Source: an uncultured Bacteroidales bacterium (GTDB lineage Bacteria > Bacteroidota > Bacteroidia > Bacteroidales > Muribaculaceae). From it: 39,557 nucleotides of DNA. The translations under genes and the position numbers were made by a program. Below, in pieces: positions 29,508 through 36,989 of the stretch. Where the stretch lies: the NCBI GenBank assembly GCA_902774055.1, contig CACYGX010000023.1, positions 1 through 39,557 on the forward strand, in the 5' to 3' direction. The number at the start of each line of letters is the position of its first letter. Position 1 is the stretch's first letter. The notes under the pieces are model-generated. The model was not told the DNA's origin. It worked only from the letters and a program-made list of their open reading frames with translations, and searched no databases.

Positions 29508-32069
29508 ATGAAAACTTTATTGGTAAAAAGATTGTTTTGCGCCGCTTTGGTCACCCTGATGAGTCTTATCACGGTGGCTCAAGACTATAGCGGAAAGTGG
29601 ACAGGCAATATCGAGGTGCCGGCCTATTCCCTCAAAATCGGTGTGATACTCCACATCGAGCAGAATGATGAAGGCATAACCGCATCAATCGATGTTCCCG
29701 AACAGGGCGCTTACGGCTTGAAGGCCCAGGCGAAGGTCAAGAATGAAAAGTTGAATTTGACTTTCCCCGATATGGGGGCTTCCTATGAGGCGAAGTTGAG
29801 TGGCGACGTGCTCGAGGGCACTTATAGCCAGATGGGCATGTCGATTCCCCTGAAATTGGCGCGCGAGGTGGTAGCAGCTCCCAGCGATGACGACGATTGG
29901 GTCAACGACTCGTTGTTGAGCGTGTTTGACAACATCCAGTTGAAGGATGTGGAAGTGACTGCTCAGCGCCAGCTCATCAAGCAGGAGGTGGACCGCATCG
30001 GCTACAGCGTCGCCGACGATGCCGACAGCAAGACCAACAACGTGTTGACCATGCTGCGCAAGGTGCCCATGGTCAGCGTCGATGCCAGCGACGAGATCCG
30101 CGTGAACGGACAGACCAATTTCAAGATCTTCCGCAACGGTCATCCCGACCCCTCGCTCTCGCGCAACGCCAAGGACATTCTCAAGGCGATGCCCGCCAGT
30201 AGCGTCAAGCGCATTGAGGTCATCACCGAGCCAGGCGCCAAGTATGATGCCGAGGGCACGACCATGATTCTCAACATCGTCATGGCCGACAACTCCACCA
30301 TCAAGGGCGCATCGGGCATGGCAACGGGCAGGGTGAACCACAGGGGCGCTTTTGGCGGCTCATTGAACCTGACCACCCAGCTCGACAAGGTGGTGCTGTC
30401 GGTCGATTATGGCATCGAGCATGACGGCAACAATGGCCAGAGGACCAGAACCACCACCTATAACCGTTACACCCAGGGCGGTAACGAACTGATGAGTGAC
30501 GGCATCTTTGACGTGGACAAGATGACGGTCCACTTTGGCGACGTGAGTGCCAGCTGGGAGCCTGACTCCTTGAACCTTGTCTCCTTGTCGCTGGGCGGAT
30601 TTGCCTACGACTACGGCGGCGACGGCAACACCAACACCATCATGAGGGATGCGGCCGGACAGCCCCTCTACAACTATGGCATTGCCAACCACACCAGCGC
30701 TGACAGCTATAGCTTTGACAGCCGCGTTGACTATCAGCATCGTACCCGCCTCAAGGGCGAGTCTGTCACGCTGAGCTATATGCTCTCGGCATGGCACAAC
30801 AAGAACAAGGACAACTCGCAATATACCGAGATCTTAAATCTGCCCGTGCCCTATTCTGGCATCTATCAGGACGGCAAGGAGGATTTCAACGAGCACACCT
30901 TCCAGCTCGACTGGACGCGCCCCCTGGCCGAGAAGCACACCATCGAAACCGGTGCCAAGTATATCTACCGCCTGAACAAGAGCCACAACATTCAGGACTA
31001 CATCGGTATTGATGAAAACATGGACATGCGCTATAAGCACGTGACCCAAGTGGGCGCTGCCTACTTGAGCTACTCCTTCCACAGTGGCAATTGGGATGCA
31101 CGTGCCGGATTGCGCTATGAGCACAGTTTCCTGCGCGCCACCTATCCTGGCGGTGACCAGCAGGCCTATGAAGCACACCTCAACGACGTGGTGCCCAGTG
31201 CCAGCCTGCGCTACAAGTTCGACTGGTCAAATAGCCTCAAGTTCTCTTACGCGGCCAGCATCAACCGTCCGGGTATCAGTTACTTGAATCCCGCTGTCAT
31301 CGAGACTCCCACGAGCCGCTCCTACGGTAACACCCACCTGGGCAGCGTTCACTACCATTCGCTGAGTTTGACCTTCATGCACGTGGGACCTAAGTTGACC
31401 TTTAATGTCACGCCCCAGTTCCAGTTCAGCAAGAACGGCATCGGTGCTGTGAAGTGGGCCGATGGTATGGTGCAGGTTTCCACTTATGCCAACACGCTCA
31501 GGACCTACTCGACAACCCTGTCGGCCTTCGTGCAGTGGATGGCGACCTCGAAGACCAACATCATGCTCAACGGCTCTATCGGCTACAACTACTACAAGAG
31601 CAAGGAACTCGGCCTGAAGAACGACCGCATCAGGAGCAACTTCTTTGCCAACGTTACCCAGTTCTTGCCCTGGAAACTGCAACTGTCGGGCTTCGCCGGC
31701 ATGTGGGGCGGCGGCATCAACGACCTGTATGGCCGCATGGGTACGGTCTTCTTCCACGGCTTCAGCCTGCAGCGCTCATTCCTCAAGGAGGACCGCCTGA
31801 CCGTCCAGTTACAGGCCATCGTGCCCTTCAGCGGCAAGTACATGTCGATGAAGAACTATATCACCCAGGGCGACGTGACCGGTTGGACCCGCTACGAGCA
31901 GCAGGCGCGTCAGTTCGGCATTTCGGTCAGCTACCGCTTCGGTTCGCTCAAGACCTCGGTCAAGAAGGCCGACAAGTCTATCGAGAACGACGACCTCATC
32001 GGCAGCGGCAAGCAATCGGGCGGTGCTGGTAATACCCCCACTGGAGGTGCCATGGGCGGCGGCAATTAA
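29508..32069 (+). CDS. TonB-receptor-like outer-membrane barrel with an N-terminal lipocalin-like domain
   Basis: This is an 853-aa outer membrane protein. A signal peptide (MKTLLVKRLFCAALVTLMSLITVAQ) is followed by residues about 27-112, a beta domain starting DYSGKWTGNIEVPAYSLKI with DVPEQGAYGL and LEGTYSQMGMSIPLKL. That domain is normally found in front of alpha/beta hydrolases of Bacteroidetes, not receptors. Residues about 135-260 are a plug-like domain (LKDVEVTAQR, VLTMLRKVPMVSVD, VKRIEVITEPGAKYDAEGT). Residues about 265-830 form the beta-barrel of the 'outer membrane beta-barrel protein' group. The C-terminus is a Gly-rich tail, so a T9SS signal is absent. No SusD lipoprotein follows, so this is not a classic SusC/D pair. 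The ligand is unknown. Confidence 0.82.
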   Translation: MKTLLVKRLFCAALVTLMSLITVAQDYSGKWTGNIEVPAYSLKIGVILHIEQNDEGITASIDVPEQGAYGLKAQAKVKNEKLNLTFPDMGASYEAKLSGDVLEGTYSQMGMSIPLKLAREVVAAPSDDDDWVNDSLLSVFDNIQLKDVEVTAQRQLIKQEVDRIGYSVADDADSKTNNVLTMLRKVPMVSVDASDEIRVNGQTNFKIFRNGHPDPSLSRNAKDILKAMPASSVKRIEVITEPGAKYDAEGTTMILNIVMADNSTIKGASGMATGRVNHRGAFGGSLNLTTQLDKVVLSVDYGIEHDGNNGQRTRTTTYNRYTQGGNELMSDGIFDVDKMTVHFGDVSASWEPDSLNLVSLSLGGFAYDYGGDGNTNTIMRDAAGQPLYNYGIANHTSADSYSFDSRVDYQHRTRLKGESVTLSYMLSAWHNKNKDNSQYTEILNLPVPYSGIYQDGKEDFNEHTFQLDWTRPLAEKHTIETGAKYIYRLNKSHNIQDYIGIDENMDMRYKHVTQVGAAYLSYSFHSGNWDARAGLRYEHSFLRATYPGGDQQAYEAHLNDVVPSASLRYKFDWSNSLKFSYAASINRPGISYLNPAVIETPTSRSYGNTHLGSVHYHSLSLTFMHVGPKLTFNVTPQFQFSKNGIGAVKWADGMVQVSTYANTLRTYSTTLSAFVQWMATSKTNIMLNGSIGYNYYKSKELGLKNDRIRSNFFANVTQFLPWKLQLSGFAGMWGGGINDLYGRMGTVFFHGFSLQRSFLKEDRLTVQLQAIVPFSGKYMSMKNYITQGDVTGWTRYEQQARQFGISVSYRFGSLKTSVKKADKSIENDDLIGSGKQSGGAGNTPTGGAMGGGN

Positions 32070-32097
32070 TGCCTCATAACCCTTCCTAACACTATCA

Positions 32098-32140
32098 CAC
32101 GAGGGAGTGTCATAATGTGAAATTATGGCGCTCCCTCGTG
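32098..32140 (+). terminator. Terminator after the outer-membrane barrel gene
   Basis: CACGAGGGAG/CTCCCTCGTG form a perfect 10-bp stem with an inner CATAAT/ATTATG pairing, followed by TTTTTTTAG. Confidence 0.9.
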
Positions 32141-32239
32141 TTTTTTTAGAGATTGTGCAAAGCGGGACAGGACGCAGCCACCCTAAATTCCGAAAAGTAA
32201 AATATTGCAAGCAGATATCATCCATTCAGAAAAATAATG

Positions 32240-32247
32240 TACCTTTG
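32240..32247 (+). promoter_or_regulatory. -7 box TACCTTTG of the peptidylarginine deiminase gene
   Basis: TAnnTTTG match, 27 bp before the ATG at 32275. No clear TTTG at the usual spacing. Confidence 0.55.
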
Positions 32248-32274
32248 CGCTAATTAATTCCTTCTATTACTATT

Positions 32275-33897
32275 ATGAAAAGTAAAAAATTATTATTCAC
32301 TTTATTTGTGTTTGCTTCGACGATGTCGATAATGGGCAATATGAACGCCCAAGCACAGACACGTGAAGCACCCGACTGGAGAAAACTTCATTACCTGTCC
32401 GAAGAAGAAATGCGAACCCCTGTGAGGAGCATCAACTTCGCGGAGACACCTGCGCCAACCGAGGCACCCCGCTTCGTGGCAGAGTTTGAGCCCATGCAGG
32501 GCGTGACGATTGCCTATCCGCTGGGCATACCACTTGACTTGGTTAAATCGTTGGCCGATAACTGCCAGGTATATTGCATCGCTCAGCAGTCCCAGCAGTC
32601 AACGGCACGGACGCGTTTCATCAACGCGGGTGTGAACATGGATCGTGTCACCTTTGTGGACGCGAGAACTGATTCCTACTGGGTGCGCGACTACGGCCCG
32701 TGGTATATCTTTGCCGGCAAGAGTCCCGCCATCGTCGATAACGTGTATAATCGTCCACGGCCCTACGACGATGAGATACCCTCGGCTTTTGCCACGTTCT
32801 GGGGTATCCCCCTGTACAGCATGAACCTGAAACACACTGGCGGCAACATGATGGAGGACGGACGCGGACACGCTGTTAGCGACGATTTGGTCATTTCAGA
32901 GAACAACAACGACGAGGCCAACGTGCGCAAGAAGATGCTCGACTACCTGGGCATCGACAACTACCACATCACCATTGACCCACAGAACGATTACATAGCC
33001 CATGTCGATTGCTGGGGAAAATACCTAGCCCCTGATAAAATCCTGATTGCTAAACTGCCGCAGAGCGACAGGAGATATGAGAACTATGAGTCCGTGGCCA
33101 ACTATTTCGCCTCGACCAACTGCTGCTGGGGCTATCCCTACAAGGTGTATCGCGTCGAAGAACCCGGTGGCAGCACCCTTGCTCCCTACACCAACAGCCT
33201 TATCCTCAACAAGCACGTCTATGTGCCGATGGGCAGCAACAGCACTTACAATGAGAAAGCGCTGCAGGTCTATAGGGAGGCCATGCCCGGCTACGAGGTG
33301 ACGGGCGTGTACAACACATCCAGCAGCATCCAGTGGCTCAACACCGATGCCCTGCACTGCCGTACGCGCGGAGTGATGGACTTCAACATGCTGTATGTCG
33401 ATCACAGGGACGTGCTCTTCGGCACGCAGCAGTGTACTGATTCCATCGCCATCACGAGCAAGTTCATCGCCTATAGCGGAAAGCCCCTGAAGGCCGACTC
33501 GCTCTTGGTCTATTACAGCATTGACAATGGCCCCTACCAGATTGCACATATGACACCCACCGGCGTTCCCGATGAGTATGTGGGCTACATCAAGGGTTAT
33601 TTCCAGGCGTCAGAGATTGACTACTACGTCTTCGGTGCCGACGAGTCAGGACACCGCTATCAGCAACCAGTGTTCGGCGAGCTGGATCCCCACCACTTCA
33701 CTGTCAACGTTTCCTTTATCCTGGGCGACGCTAACGACGATGGTCGTGTAGATATTGCCGACGTGGCTACGCTGATCGATTACCTCCTGGGCAGCAATCC
33801 TTCGCCATTTAACACCGCGGCTGCCGATGTAGAAAGCGACCGCGACATCAACGTGGCTGACGTCTCAGCCCTTATAGATATGCTTTTGGCGAATTAA
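32275..33897 (+). CDS. Secreted Porphyromonas-type peptidylarginine deiminase with C-terminal dockerin
   Basis: This is a 540-aa secreted guanidino-modifying enzyme of the agmatine-deiminase/PPAD fold, predicted to turn arginine into citrulline. A signal peptide ends near NMNAQAQ. The catalytic set known from P. gingivalis PPAD is all in place: Trp136-x-x-Asp139 (SYWVRDY), His243-x-Asp245 (AHVDCWGKY), Asn307 (YTNSLIL) and the nucleophile Cys362 (TDALHCRTR). Arg160 and Arg162 (YNRPRPYDD) match the pair that holds the carboxylate of a C-terminal arginine. A beta domain covers about 390-478. Residues about 484-538 are a type-I dockerin-like pair (GDANDDGRVDIADVATLID, then DVESDRDINVADVSALID). 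PPAD instead ends with a T9SS sorting domain. It is not agmatine deiminase, because it is exported and keeps the PPAD-specific segments. It stands alone with its own promoter and terminator. Confidence 0.92.
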   Translation: MKSKKLLFTLFVFASTMSIMGNMNAQAQTREAPDWRKLHYLSEEEMRTPVRSINFAETPAPTEAPRFVAEFEPMQGVTIAYPLGIPLDLVKSLADNCQVYCIAQQSQQSTARTRFINAGVNMDRVTFVDARTDSYWVRDYGPWYIFAGKSPAIVDNVYNRPRPYDDEIPSAFATFWGIPLYSMNLKHTGGNMMEDGRGHAVSDDLVISENNNDEANVRKKMLDYLGIDNYHITIDPQNDYIAHVDCWGKYLAPDKILIAKLPQSDRRYENYESVANYFASTNCCWGYPYKVYRVEEPGGSTLAPYTNSLILNKHVYVPMGSNSTYNEKALQVYREAMPGYEVTGVYNTSSSIQWLNTDALHCRTRGVMDFNMLYVDHRDVLFGTQQCTDSIAITSKFIAYSGKPLKADSLLVYYSIDNGPYQIAHMTPTGVPDEYVGYIKGYFQASEIDYYVFGADESGHRYQQPVFGELDPHHFTVNVSFILGDANDDGRVDIADVATLIDYLLGSNPSPFNTAAADVESDRDINVADVSALIDMLLAN

Positions 33898-33903
33898 TCA
33901 CGT

Positions 33904-33947
33904 CCGTTGGCAGAACCAAGCGAGCCCATGCTTGATTCTGCCAACGG
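33904..33947 (+). terminator. Terminator after the deiminase gene
   Basis: CCGTTGGCAGAA/TTCTGCCAACGG form a perfect 12-bp stem, with an inner CAAGC/GCTTG pairing, followed by CTCTTTTTTTTG. Confidence 0.93.
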
Positions 33948-34073
33948 CTCTTTTTTTTGTTTTTTTTTCGCTATCGTCTATAAAAAATGCAACACTGCAA
34001 TAGATGGTGCGGCAAGTAGGGCCTCGCCTTGGCGTGGCCGTACAGTCCTCAATTAGCATCCACACTCTTCAAG

Positions 34074-34257
34074 AAGGAAGACCATAAGTACAATAAAAAC
34101 AAATATAAACGATTGCTAATCAATATATTGTATTTATTATACTTATTGTTGTTTATTAATAGAACACGGATGCCGTAATAGTATTTATTGTATTTCTTGT
34201 TGTTGTTTTATTATGAATGCGGATGCCCTCAGAAAATTCAGACTATTCAGTTGTTTT
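34074..34257. repeat. Intergenic direct repeat, copy A (with internal insertion)
   Basis: 34074-34137 matches 34345-34408 with about 4 differences in 64 bp, and 34181-34257 matches 34401-34477 almost as well. Between these halves copy A has about 51 extra bp (34131-34180) that look like a further partial duplication of the TTGTTGTTT...CGGATGCC module. Confidence 0.85.
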
Positions 34258-34344
34258 AATAAAAAAGATGATTTGTTAGAATTTGTTTGAGATTTGTTTC
34301 AATTTTTCCGAGCGTAGAAAGAACCCATCCACGCTGATTATAAA

Positions 34345-34477
34345 AAGGAAGACCATAAGTACAATAAATACAAATATAAACGATTGTTAATCAATAAATT
34401 GTATTCATTGTATTTCTTGTTGTTGTTTTATCTGAACGCGGATGCCCTCAGAAAGTTCAGATTATTCAGTTGTTGTT
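34345..34477. repeat. Intergenic direct repeat, copy B
   Basis: This is the contiguous 133-bp version of the repeat seen as copy A. Landmarks are GGAAGACCATAAGTACAATAA, AATATAAACGATTG, TTGTATTTCTTGTTGTTG and CGGATGCCCTCAGAAA. Confidence 0.85.
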
Positions 34478-34485
34478 TTTTAATA

Positions 34486-34519
34486 GGATGCGGATGCCAT
34501 TCGTGGAATTCGCCGTTTA
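34486..34519. repeat. Dispersed repeat shared with the GH31/ybjQ hairpin region
   Basis: GCGGATG, ATTCGT and AATTCGCCGTTTA occur here in the same order and similar spacing as at 27130-27163. It is a fragment of an intergenic repeat family; here there is no matching left half, so no long hairpin forms. Confidence 0.6.
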
Positions 34520-34537
34520 TTATTGGTGGTTTCGTGG

Positions 34538-34567
34538 TTGTTGTTTGAGCCGTGTGTATTACCTTTG
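34538..34567 (+). promoter_or_regulatory. Promoter of the TPR/HTH lipoprotein
   Basis: TTG (34538-34540), 19 bp, then TACCTTTG (34560-34567); the ATG at 34587 follows after a leader of about 15 nt. Confidence 0.7.
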
Positions 34568-34586
34568 CAGGGAGATTTGAATTGGC

Positions 34587-36254
34587 ATGATGAACCGATT
34601 GCACATATTGGTCTTGGTCGCATGGCTCGTGGCGTTGGTCACGGGCTGTGGTGGTATACACCATTACGACGGACGGCTCACGGCGGCCGACAGCCTGATG
34701 ATGCCTTACCCCGACAGCGCCCTGGCGCTTGTCACGGCCATCCCTGACTCTGCACTCACCACTGAGGGCGACCGCGCCTACCGTGACCTGTTGCTCACCC
34801 AGGCCCGCTACAAGTGCTATGTGGAGATCACCGCCAGCGACGACAGCGCCATCTGTTGCGCCATGGACTACTACCGCCGCCACGACGGCGAGCGCGACAA
34901 GCTCACGCGCGCCTACCTCTACAAGGGCGCCGTCATGGAGGAACTTGGCCATGTGGACAGCGCCATGTTCTATTACAAGACCGCCGAAGCCGCCGCCGAT
35001 GAGAAAGACTACGCCAACCTCGGCCAGATCAACACCCGAATAGCTGGATTGTATCGCAACTATTATGCCGATTCTCAGATATGCTATGACAAGTATTATC
35101 AAGCACTGAAATATTACAAGTTGTCGGGGAATCAACAATTACAGCTGTCTAGCCTTATAGGTATGGCGGGTTGTAGCGGTATTACGAATAAAGGCGATGC
35201 TGAGCAACTATTGAATCAAGCCTCACAACTGGCAATAAATCTTAATGATAGTCTCAAATACTATCTGTGTCAGGAATTGTTATGCCGCCAACTCTCTTTT
35301 GAAGGCAGGTCTGTTGCAAAAGCCAAACTAATCGCCATGCATTGCCTTAACGATTACCGTGGCTATGTCAACCATAACCTCTTGCTCGATTTAGCCGACA
35401 TTTATGTTTACAGCGGAATGCCTGACTCTGCCCGTTATTATCTGGATATGGTGACTGAAAATGCTGAAATGTTCGATCTCGACCAAGTGCAGACAAGGAA
35501 ATATTTGACTTTGTCCAAGATTACACGTTTAGAAGGAGATACCGCCCTTAGCAGCCATTATGATGTGCTGTCCCATCAAGTTTCGGACTCAATATCTAAC
35601 AGCAAGGTAAAGTACCAGATTCAACAGATCGAGAATGATAATAATATTGAGCAGAAAAAATTTCATGTAAAGACTATTCATGACCTGCGCTGGCTATTGA
35701 GAGGCATTATTGTATTAGCATTCTTGGCCTTGATAGTATTCGCGTTTTATCATCAACGACGAGTGCATCGTATCAAGGCTATCATTGAAGAGTTAAAACG
35801 TTCAAGCGTCAATAAACATGAGTCATTGGTGGAACAAGTTCCTCAAAACAGCGAAATAACTGTATTTATCGAAAACTTGGTCACATTTATGCAAACATTA
35901 ATTGACTCAAGCCAGCACGAATCCCCTAGTGTGATCAGGAAACGCATCGAGGAAGGTATAGGAAGTATGACCGCTAATGAGGACTTCTGGAACGCCCTAA
36001 AGACACACCTTGACCAAAACCATGACGGACTTATAACACGACTAGCGCAAACACCCCGCATATCTGACAATGATGTGAAATTTATCGAGCTTTGCTGCTG
36101 TGGTTTTAACTACCTTGAGATTGCCATTATTTTGGGCTATGCCCCGAATTACATTAGCCAAAAACGCAAGGATGTTGCCCGAAAGCTGCACCTGAGGATG
36201 CCTCTTCAAGAATACCTCAATGATGCCATGAAACATACCTCTAGCCCTAAATAG
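34587..36254 (+). CDS. TPR lipoprotein with transmembrane helix and C-terminal HTH
   Basis: This is a 555-aa Bacteroidetes-type sensor/regulator-like protein. The N-terminus has a lipoprotein signal (LVLVAWLVALVTGC; lipobox Cys about 21). Residues about 30-330 are helical repeats of TPR type (AYLYKGAVMEELGHVDSAMFYYK, GMPDSARYYLDMV). A transmembrane helix (LRGIIVLAFLALIVFAFYH, about 370-390) is followed by a short coiled coil. The C-terminal 60 residues end in a LuxR-like helix-turn-helix (FIELCCCGFNYLEIAIILGYAPNYISQKRKDVARKL). Such proteins may respond to surface or peptide signals, but no ligand is known. Base composition changes within the gene: the first ~450 bp are GC-rich and the rest is AT-rich, which suggests recombination. 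ATGs at 34587 and 34590 are both possible. Confidence 0.78.
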   Translation: MMNRLHILVLVAWLVALVTGCGGIHHYDGRLTAADSLMMPYPDSALALVTAIPDSALTTEGDRAYRDLLLTQARYKCYVEITASDDSAICCAMDYYRRHDGERDKLTRAYLYKGAVMEELGHVDSAMFYYKTAEAAADEKDYANLGQINTRIAGLYRNYYADSQICYDKYYQALKYYKLSGNQQLQLSSLIGMAGCSGITNKGDAEQLLNQASQLAINLNDSLKYYLCQELLCRQLSFEGRSVAKAKLIAMHCLNDYRGYVNHNLLLDLADIYVYSGMPDSARYYLDMVTENAEMFDLDQVQTRKYLTLSKITRLEGDTALSSHYDVLSHQVSDSISNSKVKYQIQQIENDNNIEQKKFHVKTIHDLRWLLRGIIVLAFLALIVFAFYHQRRVHRIKAIIEELKRSSVNKHESLVEQVPQNSEITVFIENLVTFMQTLIDSSQHESPSVIRKRIEEGIGSMTANEDFWNALKTHLDQNHDGLITRLAQTPRISDNDVKFIELCCCGFNYLEIAIILGYAPNYISQKRKDVARKLHLRMPLQEYLNDAMKHTSSPK

Positions 36255-36311
36255 GTGCTTGGCAAGCTATGAGATTTGTACAGAACTACTGTTTTTAATG
36301 GGGCTTAAAAG

Positions 36312-36325
36312 CGGGTTACAACCCG
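36312..36325. promoter_or_regulatory. Short perfect dyad after the TPR gene
   Basis: CGGGTT-AC-AACCCG is a perfect 6-bp dyad 58 bp after the stop codon. No T-run follows, so it may be an operator or a weak terminator. Confidence 0.35.
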
Positions 36326-36457
36326 TTCATTATCAAACGATTTGCAATTATTAGGCATTCACGCTCAATATTTTTCTTTTTAGTTATATGTGTGTAACCA
36401 ATTGTTTTACAGATGATTATAATCTGTAAAATTTCTTTTTATTTATCTTATTATATT

Positions 36458-36490
36458 TTTGTTGAAACAATAAAACGCTCATTAATTTTG
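36458..36490 (+). promoter_or_regulatory. Promoter of the DUF3244-like gene
   Basis: TTTG (36458-36461), 21 bp, then TAATTTTG (36483-36490). The ATG at 36520 is 29 bp downstream. The region is very AT-rich, so chance matches are more likely. Confidence 0.6.
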
Positions 36491-36519
36491 TGCAATATCA
36501 ACGAATAATCCAAAATAAT

Positions 36520-36888
36520 ATGAGACGTTTTTTTATTATTTTCTTCGCTTTGTTTTGCCTGAATTCTTATGCAGATCAAGGACCAATTGTTTTAACACCA
36601 AAAGGATCAATTCATGATCGTGATGGACAACCAATTTACTTCGACATCCCACAGGCCTATTATGATGAAGATCCCAAGACACATGAGATAATCATCGTTG
36701 GTGGGGACGCTGTGAGTTATTATGATGTGGAGATTACCTCGCCAATAACCAACGCGGTTGAGATTTCGACGCAGGTCGACGGGACTTATGACACTTTTGA
36801 CGTGTCATCGCTGACCCCGGGCCAGCATGTCATTACCATCGAGTCACCATCGGGCAATATCTATGAGGGTACATTCACGACCCATTAA
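36520..36888 (+). CDS. Small secreted DUF3244-like Ig-fold protein
   Basis: This is a 122-aa exported protein. The ATG at 36520 gives a signal peptide (MRRFFIIFFALFCLNSYA); the in-frame TTG reading at 36490 would overlap the promoter. The mature part has the DUF3244 layout: a short strand region with GDAVSYYDVEITS, then NAVEISTQVDGTYDTFDVSSLTPGQHVITIESPSGNIYEGTF, where L-[TP]-x-G-x-H/Y-x-I-x-I and the final Y-x-G-x-F are typical. Its function is unknown; such small proteins often sit near secreted or receptor genes. About 100 bp separate it from the beta-helix gene. Confidence 0.7.
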   Translation: MRRFFIIFFALFCLNSYADQGPIVLTPKGSIHDRDGQPIYFDIPQAYYDEDPKTHEIIIVGGDAVSYYDVEITSPITNAVEISTQVDGTYDTFDVSSLTPGQHVITIESPSGNIYEGTFTTH

Positions 36889-36989
36889 CCTCATTATTCC
36901 GATACCATAAGGACAAAAAATGTCGATGAAATCGGCAAAATTTTAGTGTATTCTGAAGCATCGATTAATCATTTTAAATTTTGTTAATT

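Larger units (their letters stand above)
33948..34586. other. Long non-coding intergenic stretch
   Basis: No supported gene lies between the deiminase terminator and the TPR protein start. The left part has short GC-rich self-complementary DNA (GGGCCTCGCC...GGCGTGGCC, 34019-34040). The rest is AT-rich and filled with imperfect direct repeats (34074-34520). The right end carries the promoter for the next gene. Confidence 0.7.

Noticed and set aside
34074-34519. CRISPR array
   Set aside because: Repeats are long, imperfect and unevenly spaced, with no unique spacers and no cas genes.
36981-36989. AAATTTTG just before the beta-helix start as a promoter
   Set aside because: It does not fit TAnnTTTG and lies 6 nt from the ATG; cotranscription with the DUF3244 gene is equally possible.
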